Assembly: GCF_019393635.1 (NCBI RefSeq)
Contig: NC_057863.1
Location: forward strand, 626,265,791 to 626,329,790
DNA: 64,000 nt
Origin: Dromiciops gliroides
Lineage: Eukaryota > Chordata > Mammalia > Microbiotheria > Microbiotheriidae
Direction: 5' to 3'
The translations under genes and the position numbers were made by a program. The notes below the pieces were generated by a model. That model was not told the origin of the DNA, did not search any database, and saw only the letters and a program-made list of their open reading frames with translations. Shown here piece by piece: positions 11,400 through 22,713 of the stretch (positions are counted from its first letter, which is position 1; every line of letters begins with the position of its first letter).

Positions 11400-11970
11400 C
11401 GCACAAATCTCTGACCGAGATGACTTCTAACATTCATTCTTCTTCTGTCATCATCTGTGACCAGCGCTAGGTGTAATTCTATCTCTGGGTGAAGAAATGC
11501 TCCATCATTGGTCTAACAAAAGGGGGAGGAAGCCAATTCTAGAACTGTGAAGAAACCAGCCTCTTTCTCAGCTTTCCCAAGCCACGTGTAGCAGCCCAGC
11601 TGTTGCTCAGTCAGCCCCAGGGCTGGCCCAGAGCACTTCCTCTCTCCCCCTCCGGAGGAGACATCTGTTTATTTCACAATGAAAGGGGAAAGTTCCTTCA
11701 GAACTTCAGTCCCAGTGGTGTGCCAGAGTTGATTCAATTCAATGATTCATTAAGTTGCTACCACGAACCAAGTTCCTCATCAGCACGAAACAGAGGATAC
11801 CTCCCTGCCCCCAAGCAGTCCCTGTCCTCAGGGTGTTTACTCTCTACTGGTAGTGGGGAAATGGAAGGAAGGGAAGGGTCTGGTAGTCATTTTGAAGAGA
11901 CTGAGGGAATCCCAGAAGGGTCTTGTGTAGGTGATAGATGGCTGGTGATCTGAGACAATCACAGGTCCTG
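11400..11970. other. intergenic, nothing recognised
   Basis: Only a degraded ancient repeat resemblance near 11725-11850 (CAGTCCCTGTCCTCAGGGTG). No gene signal. Confidence 0.3.
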
Positions 11971-11974
11971 TGGC

Positions 11975-12245
11975 CAAGTAAATAAAGTCTTGGGCCTGGA
12001 GTCAGGAAAATCCTACCTCATGTGTTTAATAGTTGCATGTAATGTAATACCTCTTTGCCTCAGTTTCCACATCTGTAAATGTGGATAAATATAACTGTGT
12101 GACCCTGTCCCTTCTTCATTTCACCTCTGTTTCCTCATTTGTAAAATGAGAATAATATTATTATCATCACAGGGTTGTTGTGAGAAAAAAAATGAGATAA
12201 GGTATGTAAAATGCTTCGCAAACCTTAAAAAGTTACATAAATATA
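11975..12245 (+). repeat. THER1/MIR-like SINE, degraded
   Basis: GGGCCTGGAGTCAGGAAAATCC, TTTGCCTCAGTTTCCACATC, CAGGGTTGTTGTGAG, AATGCTTCGCAAACC. Confidence 0.6.
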
Positions 12246-12624
12246 TGTTTGGTGAGGCTTTTTTTTTTTTCGTCTTGACGTGTGATTTCTCTGGTGTTGG
12301 GGACTCCCTGTGAATTTCACCCTCTTCTAATAAAGGTCATTTTTGTAACTTTCAGTTTCAGATTGTTGCCTGGGATCAGGAAGGGGATTCATAAGGTGCC
12401 CAGGGTCATTTGACCAGTTTCAGAAGCCAGAATTGAACAAGGGTCTTCCCAACTCTTGTTTCAGCTCTGCCCACAATAGCACAATGTGGGAATCTCTTAC
12501 CAGTAGTAATGATGAGTCAAGACAAAACGCTCGAAGAGGAAAATTGAACAGTCAGGCTTCTCGTTCCACCATTTTCCTCAATCCCAATAGAAGTCTTCAT
12601 GGTTCATGTTTAAGAAAACACTGC

Positions 12625-12786
12625 GGGGCAGCTAGGTGGCGCAGTGGATAAAGCACTGGCCCTGGATTCAGGAGGACCTGAGTTCAAATCCGACCTCAGA
12701 CACTTGACACTTACTAACTGTGTGACCCTGGGCAAGTCACTTAACCCTTATTGCCCAGCAAAAAAAAAAGAAAGAAAGAAAGAAAA
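12625..12786 (+). repeat. tSINE-A
   Basis: AAGAAAACA on both sides; tail (AAAG)n. Confidence 0.9.
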
Positions 12787-12789
12787 AGA

Positions 12790-13470
12790 AAACAATGGAG
12801 TGACCATGTGGGAACAGGATGAGGTTAGGGGTGAACTCAGAAATTAGAGCACTCTCTAGGGAAACTTGTAGAAACTCTGGAGAAAGGATATGACACTGTC
12901 CCCAATTGGACCCTGTCCCAATTGTGTCCCTAATGCTGCCGAAGAGAGGACAGAGCTCCTGGTGTAGACCGGCACTTAGCATGTGTGTGTTTTGGGGGAG
13001 TGGGATGGAACAATATCCAAACAGGATGAGTGTGTGTCCCATTTGTCTGCATGGTGGTGACATTAACAGGCTGTGACCTTGCCTGTCCAGGCTGACAAAT
13101 GGGGTAGGACAACTGCAAGGTGAGATGCCTTTTTGTCACCAGCTGCTCTTGACAGGGCACAGCCACAGCGAGGGTGGCGTCTGGCAGGCACCAGAAAAAT
13201 CCATCCTGGCTTCCTGGGAATTCCCTCTAGAATGATGGAGTGCTAAGACCATGAAAGAAGAGATGGAAAGAATGCAGCTATGTAAATGGAACCTGACTTC
13301 AAAGGAAGGTGGAACTCCAGAAATGGTTGGGAGTTTGTGGTGTCCCTTGGGTCCTTTCCACATTCAATGCCATCCCAATCAAACTAGCCTACCTGCTAGC
13401 AGTTCCCCAAACAGGATAGTCCATTTCACTCCGCTCACCCTTTTCCCCCGTGGTGGTCCCTAGTGCATCG
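12790..13470. other. intergenic unique sequence
   Basis: No repeat or coding signal recognised; open frames here are short and unconserved-looking. Confidence 0.3.
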
Positions 13471-13910
13471 GGAGCGGGGTTGGAATCTCTGGTCTAGGAT
13501 CCAAGCTCTGTGAACCTGGGTAATTCCCTGCCCCACTCTGGCTTCAGCACCCTCATCTGGAAAACAAGGGGGTTAGAGATGGCCTCTGAAGCCCAAGTTT
13601 AGCTTTGAATCTGTGACATCACCACACCCACCTCTGCCTCAGAGAATCCCCAGCTTCTGCCAAAGCTCTGCTCAGGTGCTTCCTAGGGGGGCCTCTCTTG
13701 ATCTGGAGCGTTGGTAACATCCCTCCCTCTTGAAATGACTTTGTCTAGATGTTGCATTTGAGAGGCTTTGTAGCTTATTCGATAAAGAGCCCAGACCCCA
13801 AGGATCTTGGTTCATCCTACTTCTGACATACACACAGGCTGTGTGACCCTGAAGATCTAAGGACTCTAGACAATTCTCTATTTCTCTAAGACTGTAAATT
13901 GCCAAGAAGG
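13470..13910 (+). repeat. two degraded MIR-type fragments
   Basis: CTGTGAACCTGGGTAATTCC ... CCCTCATCTGGAAAACAAGG, and a second near 13750-13910 with GGCTGTGTGACCCTGAAG. Confidence 0.45.
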
Positions 13911-13977
13911 TGCCACCTGTAGTAGTAGAGGTTAAACCATCTGGGAATTCCCTAAATTCCCTAGACCCTGGCTTGCC

Positions 13978-14541
13978 TTTTTTTTTTTTTTTTTTGGATA
14001 ATGAGGGTTAAGTGACTTGCCCAGGGTCACACAGCTAGTAAGTGTCTAGTGTCTGAGGCTGGATTTGAACTCAGTTCCCCCTGAATCCAGGGCTGGTGCT
14101 TTGTAATTTCAAATTCTAAATGTGGGTTCTAATCTGTCCCCCCCAGTTTTGGGGGGAAACTGACTAAAGTCACTGATAAATGAGTTTAGAATTTTTTTAA
14201 GGGTTTATTGAAAGATAGTAAAAGAAAGAGAAAGACAGAAGAGATTTCTTATAACCTGGCAATCCTAACCTTCCTAATCTCCCACTTCTGAAGTTTCCTG
14301 CCACCATGCAGATGTCTTGCAGCCAAAGAGGAAGCACCATCCCGCCAGCCTCCTTCATGGCTGGTAGTCTTGACAGACAGTACCCACGGGCAAACGTCAC
14401 TTCCTGACACCAAGGACCCTGACCACATGGCTTGCCCTCAGAGGCCTTCTCCTCATGGCGGAGCTTTTCTACAGTAAGTCTCCAGCAGGTGGTGTCATTC
14501 TGATTGTTACAGCTTTATGCACTGCGCTACCAAGCTGCCCC
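13978..14541 (-). repeat. tSINE-A split by a solo LTR
   Basis: The SINE body is 13978-14101 and its head is 14516-14541 (GGGGCAGCTTGGTAGCGCAG on the minus strand). The interrupting block is the LTR at 14102-14511. Outer flanks AGACCCTGGCTTG / AAGCCCTGGCTTC. Confidence 0.9.
14102..14511 (-). mobile_element. solo LTR of an endogenous retrovirus, inserted in a SINE
   Basis: 410 bp bounded by TGTAA...TTACA. The SINE bases GCTT are duplicated on both sides (14098-14101, 14512-14515), a 4-bp duplication as made by class I (gammaretrovirus-like) integrases. On the minus strand an AATAAA lies about 110 bp before the end, in U3-R-U5 order, after a TTATAAG element. No internal retroviral sequence or second LTR is present, so it looks like a recombined solo LTR. 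The exact ERV family is not identified. Confidence 0.8.
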
Positions 14542-14660
14542 CTAAGCCCTGGCTTCTTGAACTGTAGGTCACAACTCCACGTCCAGTAACTGAATGTGGG
14601 GGTCAAGAAAATTTTGGCAACAGTAAAAAGTGATGTATATTTATTTTATATACCTATATA

Positions 14661-15080
14661 TACCGTCTGTCTGGTCCAGCCCCTTCATTTTATCTGGAGG
14701 CCCAGAGAGATAGAGAGATTGCCTGGATCCCCACAGTTTCTGAGGTGAGATTTGAATCCAGGTATTCCTGACACCAAGGTTTATATCCAATATGCCATGC
14801 TAACTTATCACACCACTGTCCTGGGTTCCTCTGACCTCCCCATTTTTTTTTTTGGAAAGGGAGCCAGAAACCACTTTGGCATGCCCACTTCTGAAGACAA
14901 AACCTATTGGCCATGTGGGATGGACACATTGAAAAAGAGACCACTTGCTTCTCAATATTGGGAAAAGAAAACATATAAAAGAACTTTAACCACTCCCCCT
15001 TTAAACACCTGAAAAGAAATTTAATAACCTGATAGCCAACTGTTGAGATTTAATATTTAATATACAGGGGGCAGCTAGGT
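14661..15080 (+). repeat. left arm of large inverted repeat
   Basis: Reverse complement of 15577-15984, with about five substitutions and a few short indels (extra CCATG, extra TTTAATA in this arm). The arm contains a minus-strand MIR piece at its outer part and stops at its inner edge 14-16 bp into a tSINE head (GGGGGCAGCTAGGT). AT-rich flanks TATACCTATATATAC and GTATATATATAGGTATA are inverted copies of each other. Confidence 0.93.
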
Positions 15081-15576
15081 ATATATATAGGTATACTCCC
15101 AACTGCCTGCTTGGCTTCCCCCAGCCTGACACCCAGTAAATGATAATAAATGTTTTCTGAATCAAATCTTTGTGGAATGATTGTCGGGACAGCTCTAGAG
15201 GGTGGCCTTTTCACCACAGGGGAAATATGAATGGAATCTCAGCGTGGAACTCCTGGTCGTTTGCCCAAGATACTTTGCTGGAGGTAGTCTATCCATCATG
15301 GCTGGAGGAACTCTGTGGCTGGTCTGGGGTCACATAATTCATAACTAATGCCTACAATATGTTGCTGTAACATCCTGGCATGCTAGCAATGGAAAACCGA
15401 ATGTCAAGCCTTCTTTGTATATTAAATCTCTCTATGGCACTTTATTTATTTATTTATTTTTGTGGGGCAATGAGGGACTTGCCCAAGGTCACACAGCTAG
15501 TAAGTGTCAAGTGTCAGAGGCTGGATTTGAACTCAAGTACTCCTGAATCCAGGGCAGGTGCTTTATCCACTGCACC
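15081..15576. other. spacer of the inverted repeat
   Basis: 496 bp. Left 350 bp is unrecognised; the right part holds most of the tSINE at 15441-15590. Confidence 0.6.
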
Positions 15577-15590
15577 ACCTAGCTGCCCCC
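15441..15590 (-). repeat. tSINE-A, source of the truncated head in the left arm
   Basis: Tail (TTTA)n on the left; head at right. The duplication TGTATATTAAATCTC lies on both sides (near 15416 and 15591), so the insertion is intact here and predates the inverted duplication. Confidence 0.9.
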
Positions 15591-15984
15591 TGTATATTAA
15601 ATCTCAACAGTTGGCTATCAGGTTATTAAATTTCTTTGCAGGTGTTTAAAGGGGGAGTGGGTAAAGTTCTTTTATATGTTTTCTTTTCCCAATATTGAGA
15701 AGCAAGTGGTCTCTTTTTCAATGTGTCCATCCCACATGGCCAATAGGTTTTGTCTTCAGAAGTGGGCATGCCAAAGTGGTTTCTGGCTCCCTTTCCAAAA
15801 AAAAATTGGGGAGGTCAGAGGAACCCAGGACAGTGGTGTGATAAGTTAGCATATTGGATATAAACCTTGGTGTCAGGAATACCTGGATTCAAATCTCACC
15901 TCAGAAACTGTGGGGATCCAGGCAATCTCTCTATCTCTCGGGGCCTCCAGATAAAATGAAGGGGGCTGGACCAGACAGACGGTA
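15577..15984 (-). repeat. right arm of large inverted repeat
   Basis: Matches 14661-15080 inverted. Its MIR continues past the outer edge (GGGTCCTTCCAGCTCAAAATCC) and its SINE continues past the inner edge, so this arm looks like the original and the left one the copy. Confidence 0.93.
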
Positions 15985-16020
15985 AGGGTCCTTCCAGCTC
16001 AAAATCCAGGATCCTATTAT
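15845..16020 (+). repeat. MIR-type SINE, partly inside the right arm
   Basis: TTGGTGTCAGGAATACCTGG, CTCTATCTCTCGGGGCCTCC, then TCCAGCTCAAAATCCAGGATC. Confidence 0.6.
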
Positions 16021-16069
16021 TTCACGGTATAGAGAGCTCCCATTGTGGGAGCTCCCCTCCACTGATGAA

Positions 16070-16185
16070 GATCAGGCCTCTGAGAGGTCCTTGACTTGCC
16101 CATGGTTGGCTTATATCAGAGGTAGGACTTGAATCCAGGTCTTTCTGAGTAGGAGGTGAGCTCTCTCCGCCTGGCCTCTCATTTA
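16070..16185 (-). repeat. MIR-type fragment
   Basis: CTTGACTTGCCCATGGTTGG, GTAGGACTTGAATCCAGGTC. Confidence 0.45.
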
Positions 16186-16716
16186 ATCCTCTGTAGAGAA
16201 AGTATCTTCTGGTGGAAGCCAGTGATTTAAGGAAAAAGCGTCAAAACAAAAATCAAATGAGCTAATTTTGTAAAGCGCTTGGCACAGCGCCCGGCCTAGA
16301 GTTGGCACTTAATAAGTTTGCTCCCTTCACCCCCTTAAAAGCAGTGGTCCCTGTCGCCTCTGAGCATGGAGCTGGGTGCCAGGGAAGATTTCCGTAAAAT
16401 AAGCTGACAGACGATGGTGATATTTGCGCTATCTCCCACCCGGGGCTGGAGTGTCTGGGACTCAAGAGGGGGGATCCTTAGGGGAATTCCAGCCCATCCC
16501 AAGTGACCCGAAAAGAAAGTACCTGCTTCTTGTTTCTCTGGCCCACAAAGGACACAGGGACCACAGCAAAGAGCTCCCTGCCCAGGGAAAAAGGAAAAGA
16601 AAGCGAAAGGAGTCCGACTCAGAAATGTTGAGTCTTTCCAGGAGGGTGGCAGGGGGTCTTCTCGAAGCGAGATGACCACGGAGCACGCGGTGGTTACCCA
16701 TCGGGCGAAGCAGCCG

Positions 16717-16743
16717 CAGCAGCAGCAGCAGCAGCAGCAGCAG
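16717..16743 (+). repeat. (CAG)9 trinucleotide tract
   Basis: Nine perfect CAG units in the CpG island, preceded by CAGCCG. It lies about 60 bp upstream of the first GC box, so it is probably promoter rather than transcript. Confidence 0.9.
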
Positions 16744-16865
16744 CTGTGGCCAGCTGAGCCACGAGGGCCGGGACAGGGCGGGTCCGGAGCGGGATGGGGG
16801 CGGGGCCGAGCCGAGCTCCGGCCGGCCCGAGTCCTGGGCACAGCCCGGCCGCTGCTACGGCTCAC

Positions 16866-17030
16866 ATGACGCCGCTGCCCCGCGGCGAGAGGGGGCGGAC
16901 TGGCGGGTCGGGGTGCGCGGCGCTGGGACTGGAGCAGTTAGAGCGGCCGCCCCTCGGGGCCGCCCAACCACCACCCCGCACTCCTCAGCTCCGGCCGCGG
17001 CAGCAACAACTGCGAACTTTCTCCGGCTGA
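16866..17030 (+). other. possible upstream ORF in the GPR157 leader
   Basis: ATG at 16866 opens a 54-codon frame (MTPLPRGERG...) ending at 17030, well before the main ATG. I see no other ATG between 16868 and 17464. It would be a uORF only if transcription starts upstream of 16866. Composition is simply that of the CpG island, so it is not proposed as a protein gene. Confidence 0.25.
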
Positions 17031-17463
17031 AGTCCCTGGGCCCCTTTCCCCTCTTCCTCCCTGCTTCGGTCCCGCCCCCCCCCCCGCCTCGTCTCTAGTC
17101 TCCCCTAGACTTCTCCCCCCTCCGGACTCCCAGCTTGCTTCTGGCCTCCTCTTCCTCTGGCCTCTTTGTTCAGCTCCCCTTCTCCCTGCCTCTTCCCGGA
17201 CTCCCTTTCCCCCCATCCCCAGCTCCCCCCAGCCTTTTCCACTTTCCCTCTTTCCCCAAGACCCCCCCCCGCCTTAGCTCCTCCTCTCCATTTCCCATTC
17301 TTTCTTCTCCTTCACTGGTCGGCACTCCAACAGCATCTTTCCTCGATCCCCATCTCTCCTCCCTCTACAACTCCCACTGTCCCCTCTCCTTTCCCTCCCC
17401 TGGTTACCCCGCTCCTGGAAGCCCCCCGTCCCAGGCCCTCTTTGCTCCTTCCTCTCCTTGGCC

Positions 17464-17858
17464 ATGCTGCACCCCCCGAAGTCTGCACCCCCAACCGAGA
17501 TCTATCCGTCGGAGAAGATCGTGGTCCTCCTGTCCTGCGTCCTCTCCTTCGTGGGTTCCAGTCTCCTCATAGGCACCCATGCCCTGTGGCCGGACCTGCG
17601 GAGCCGGGCTCGGCAGCTGCTCCTCTTCTTGTCCCTGGCGGACCTGCTCTCGGCCGCCTCCTACTTCTATGGGGTACTTCAGGACTTCCAGGACACCACC
17701 TGGGACTGCGTGGTGCAGGGAGCCCTCTCCACCTTCGCCAACACCAGCTCCTTCTTCTGGACCGTGGCCATCGGGGTGTACTTGTATATCACCATCGTCC
17801 GCAACAGCCAGGGCCCCTGGGCTGGGACCCGCCTCCTCTACTGCTTCCACAGCATCAG
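17464..17858 (+). CDS. GPR157: GPR157 coding exon 1
   Basis: Encodes residues 1-131 and the first two bases of codon 132: N-terminus, TM1 (~19-38), the ALWPDLRSRAR loop, TM2 (~50-72), the start of the extracellular loop-1 cysteine (Cys82), TM3 (~86-112) and intracellular loop 2. The ATG at 17464 is the first in-frame ATG; a TTG six bases upstream is not a plausible start. Donor is CAG/gtgggt at 17859. Reading on into the intron meets an in-frame stop at 17964 after non-conserved residues, which supports this splice site. Confidence 0.95.
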
Positions 17859-20800
17859 GTGGGTCACGGCTCCCGGGCTGTTCTGCCCTGGGATCACCCC
17901 TTCCCTCCTCAGCTTCCTTCCCTGCAGGAATCTTGGTTTTTTACCAAGTTGTCCTTCAGTGTAAGCTCTTTGTGGGCAGGAACAGCTTCCCTTTTGTTGG
18001 AGCACAATTCTAGCTCATAAAACCTTGATTCATTGGAGGAGGGGAGTTATGTTTCACCCAGTTTTACAGATTGCTGGCTTAAAGTTTTTCCAGGCTGTAT
18101 TCTGGAGGAGAGAGTAGGTGTGTTCTTGGCTTGAAAGGACAAGTTGAAGAATTAGAAGTAGTCTCTTTCTTTCTTCCTTTCTTTCTTTTTGTGGGGCAAT
18201 GGGGGTTAAGTGACTTGCCCAGGGTCACACAGCTAGTAAGTGTCAAGTGTCTGAGGTGGGATTTGAACTCAGGTCCTCCTGAATCTAGGGCCAGTGCTTT
18301 ATCCACTGAGCCACCTAGCTGCCCCTAGAAATAGTCTTACTGGAAATAAACACTTCCAGACAGATACTTTCCCAGTGAAGGATGGATGGGTGTGTGGGTG
18401 GATGGGTGGGTAGAAGGAAAGAAATAAAATAGATAGATAATGGATAGATTATGGATAGAACATTTATTAAGCAGACTTACTGTACCAGGTACTGTGTGAA
18501 ACCAAATGAGGAGCTAAGGGAGTTGGGTTAGAAGTCAGATTTGGGAAGTCTTCCAGCAAAGGCTGGATGCCCACTGGTAGGGTGGATGGTAGAAGGGACT
18601 GCTTTTCACATAGGATAAGTAGACTTTGAGCTAGAAGGGGCACAGAGGCCATCAAAGCCCAGATCCTCATTTTACAGAAGAGGATGCAGAGCTCGGAGGT
18701 ACCACCCAACTGTGAGATCTTGTGATTGTGTCAGTGTCTCACCTCCAAAAGAAGGTCACCTAATGAGCATGACCCAGGTCAGGTCATCGGAGAGGTCAGT
18801 AGCATAGTTAGCCCTGAATTCATTTTTGTTTTTTAATTTTAGGTGGGAAGAGGGAACAGGAAGAAGACTCTAGTTTTTGGAAGTTGCTCAGTGGTTGTCC
18901 TCATAGGGACATTGTAGAGGTGGTCCTTCCCTAAAGAAGACCCTGAAAGGAAAGTATGATAGGTCTAGGGCTAGAAGAGACCCCAGAAGTCATCTAGTTC
19001 AGCCCCTGCCTTTTACAGATGAGAAAACCAAGGCCCATAGAGGTGACGACTACCTCTGATACTTTTACTACCTCTTTGTGAGCAAGCCACTTAATCTCCC
19101 AGGGTCCTGGTGTCTTCTGCTAGAAAATGAGATGGTACAATAGATAACCTCTGAATTTCTTTACACCTATTCGTCTATGAGCCTGTGACTTTCCTAAGGT
19201 TACACTTGTTGAAAGTGAAAAAGCTGAGATTTGAACCCTGGTCCCATTTCAAAATAAAGTACTCGTGATTCCTCCCCCTCCCCCTCTCCCTCTCCCTCAT
19301 CCCCCTCTGTCTCCCCACCCTCCACTTACCTCACTCCATAGTGAGAAGTGGTTCACTTCTTACCAATGACTCAGTTGAGAGAATTTTGTAAAGGCCTCAC
19401 ACTACAGTGCCTGGCATATAGGTGCTATTTCCTTCCCCCTCATTCATAGCCCATCCAACCCTTAGCACTGTAACCTCCTTCTCTAGTTAAGGATCTCTGG
19501 ATGAAGAGGGACAGGGTTGTTGAGGGTTTGACCGAAGGGTCCCTGGTAACAGCGCTGGAAAGTAAACTGTGTTTCTTTGATGTCTATCCTTTCCATTGCC
19601 ACCCTGTTCTGTGCATCCTGATCTAAGGAATCCATCAACCACCTGTTAAGGGGAAAGAGAATTGCTAACACCTGTAATAAGGGTTGTTTTTAAGGTCAAC
19701 GTCCCTGGGCAGCATGGTGGGGTACCCAGAGGGCCAGCCTTGCTTGACATCTGGAGAACTGGACAGTTGAAACACTTAGCAGCTCTGAGGGCTTCTTCAT
19801 CTATAAAATGGGAAAATAATCTTTGTACTACGAACCTCACACACATCACAGGGCTGTTGTAGAGAAAAACACTTTGTCACTTTAAATCTCTACTGAAATG
19901 TGAGTATCCACAGGCCATCCAATCCACTAGCATTTATTAAGCGCCTACCTTGTACTAGGCTTTGGGGATATGAAGATAAATGATGCAGTCCCTGCCCTCA
20001 GAGAGTTTACATTTTTTGAGGGGAGACAACATGTACATTTGAGATGTTTTGAAAGACAAGGTATTGCCCACTGGGGCAGTAGAATAGGGGAATCAAAGGG
20101 CTGGGCTTGGAGTTAGGAAGGCCTAGATTGGAATTCATCCAGGGATGTGCTGGAGCCAGCTCAAACCAGACTGATTTCAACATGAGCATTTATACCCTAG
20201 AAAGCAGCAAATGCTATAAATCGGGTGTTGGGGTTATTGTTTTATTGATTGTCTCCATCAAAGTGATAGAGGAAATATTAATGATGCAGATTGAACTAAA
20301 AAATGCGTCATAACTCCATTTTTTATTTTTGGAGAGCTGGTTGTTAAGTATTTATTAGCACATTCCTGAATCCATCACTTGACAGGTTAGCCTTGTGACT
20401 GTGGGTAATCACTTGACTTTTAACCCTTCAGCAGTTCTCCTAAAGTGATCAGAAGGGAAATAGCAGGAATGAGGGCTGGCTAGAAGCTGGTCGGCCCTAG
20501 TATTCCACTGGGATCTCAGTTAAAAAAACAACAACACATAAACAAGAATCATACGGGATGTGTAGGGCAGGTGGGTGATATAATGTAAAGAATTTTGGGT
20601 TTGGAGTTTGGGACCTGGGTTTGAATCATGACTTATAGTTTCTTCCTCTTTCCATTTAGAGTTTCTTCATCATAAAATAAGAACTGGACATGGATAGTCG
20701 CTAAGGTTCTTTCTAGCCCAAAGTCCATAATATTATGAAACAGCGAGATAGATAACAAAGTATATAGCGCTCTGGGCCTGGAGTCAGGAAGACTTGAGTT

Positions 20801-22662
20801 CACCTCAGATACTATCTGTGAGACTCTGGACAAGTCACTTAACCTGTTTGCCTCAGGTTCCTTTTCTATAAAATGGGGATAATGATAGCACTTATTATTA
20901 GGGTTATTAGGTTAAAACAAATCTGTGAAGTGCTTAGCAAACTTTAAAGTACCTCTACCACCATCAGCATCATTATTCCCAGACTGGAGGAAATATCTTG
21001 TAGCCACTTGGTAGGTAAGTCACAGTGCTGGGGGCAGGGAATAAGTTCCCTGGACACCTCTGTTGCATCAATCTTTTCTGTCCCTTATTCTAATCACAAT
21101 AGATATGGGCCATTCAGGGACTGTCTTGTCTCAAAGTATTCCTCATTCAACAAATAATCGTTGAAGACATATACATGTCTGGCTCAGTGTTAGACGCTGA
21201 GGATCCAAAGACAAAAATGAAACAGGTCCTGCCCTCAAGGAGTTTACATTCTAATGGGGAAAACAACCTATAAACAGATCATTTACAAGCATTTTTTGAG
21301 CACTAGGGATACACATGCAATAAATGAAACTATCTCTACTCAAAGAATTCACATTCTAAAGTGGATATGAGACTGTTTGAAAAGGAGGGAAGGTGTACTA
21401 AAAACTACTAGGATGGTAGGGAAAAGCTTCCCATTGGGTCTTGGTACTTGATTTGGGTCTATGTGGGAGGTCAGGCTTTTAAAAGGCAGAAGTGAAGAAG
21501 ACCTGTATACTAGGCCCAGAGAATGCAAAATCCTAGAGTAAGGAAATGGGATGTGAGAGGAACCAGAGCCAGCTTGGCTAGTAGGAGGACAGTACTCAAG
21601 AAATATTGATTAAATGCCTCCTGTGTGCCCAGCACTATGCTAATAGCTGGGAATACAAATGTAAAAACATTATAATCTAGTAGAAAAAGACAACACATGA
21701 AAGAAAGCTGAAAGGGTGGGGGAGTTGTGAGAGAAGATGAAGAATATACCTGTGGGGGCCTAGTAGAAAAGTGAAAAAAGTCCCAAATGAGTGCTCCCTG
21801 GGGGAGAACAAGGAGATGTCTTTTATGTGCCCTTTCTTTAAATGAAAGTTTAAGGTTCCACTCTCCAGATAGAGGGACAGGGGGTCCTAATGAGATGTGA
21901 GGACTGCGGCTGATTGGATCTTGCAGGATGAGATTTTCCCATGAAGAGGCTCCTTCCTGGGGGCATGGTGGAGAGGTCCAAAATGAGTGCAGCCAGGTAG
22001 GAAATGAGAAGTCTGGGGAGATAATTATGTGAAGAGAAGGGGAATAATGGGGTTTTTTTAAGTCTGGAAAGGAAGGATGTAACTGAGGTATAAAGGGAAA
22101 TATCTTTGAAAGACTTAAGTGCTTTGACCAACAAATCGAAAAATCAGGACTTCAGGGGGATTGATGATCAAATATGCCTCCTGTGTTTTGGCTAAAAAAT
22201 GATAAGACATACATTTTCTGACCTGACCAGTGTGTTAATTTCTTTTGCTTGACTATATGCATCTGTTATCAGGCAGGGGGCTTCCATTTAGAGGTTGGAA
22301 GAGTTTAGTGGGTAGTGCTAGAGATTTTATTTTATTTTTAATTTAATTTATTTATTTTTTGCAGGTCAATGAGGGTTAAGTGACTTGTCCAGGGTCACAC
22401 AGCTAGTAAGTGTCAAGTGTCGGAGGTCAGATTTGAACTCAGGTCCTCCTGAATCCAGGGCCAGTGCTTTATCTACTGTGCCACCTAGCTGCCCCTTGAG
22501 ATTTTATTTTTAAAAGAAAAGAACATCAATAGAAAATCAAATGTTCAGAAGGCAAATGAAAAGATCAGGAGACACAAATGGTAATTAATACCATGGTAAA
22601 TTTAATATATACTTTTTTAGGGGAAAAAAAGGCAGAAGTTCACGGTTCTGTGAACTATACTC

Positions 22663-22713
<51 letters not shown>

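Larger units (their letters stand above)
16660..17463 (+). promoter_or_regulatory. GPR157: CpG-rich promoter and 5' UTR region of GPR157
   Basis: CpG and GC content rise sharply from about 16660 and stay high into exon 1, unlike the flanking DNA. GC boxes lie at 16776-16782 (GGGCGGG) and 16796-16805 (GGGGGCGGGG). An E-box-like TCACATGAC is at 16862-16870. I see no TATA box, which fits a dispersed CpG-island start. About 17045-17460 is strongly pyrimidine-rich and is probably transcribed leader. No young SINE occurs between 15591 and 18164. The exact start site cannot be read from sequence. Confidence 0.75.

Noticed and set aside
1..16600. miR-34a hairpin expected upstream of GPR157 by mammalian synteny
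   Set aside because: I looked for its seed-containing arm and found nothing similar on either strand; it probably lies beyond the left edge.
16335..16865. 176-codon minus-strand open frame across the CpG island
   Set aside because: High GC lengthens chance frames. Its poly-Cys run is the antisense of (CAG)9, and no splice or family signal is seen.
17166..18020. 284-codon + strand frame overlapping exon 1
   Set aside because: It is an out-of-frame shadow of the pyrimidine-rich leader and of GPR157 exon 1.
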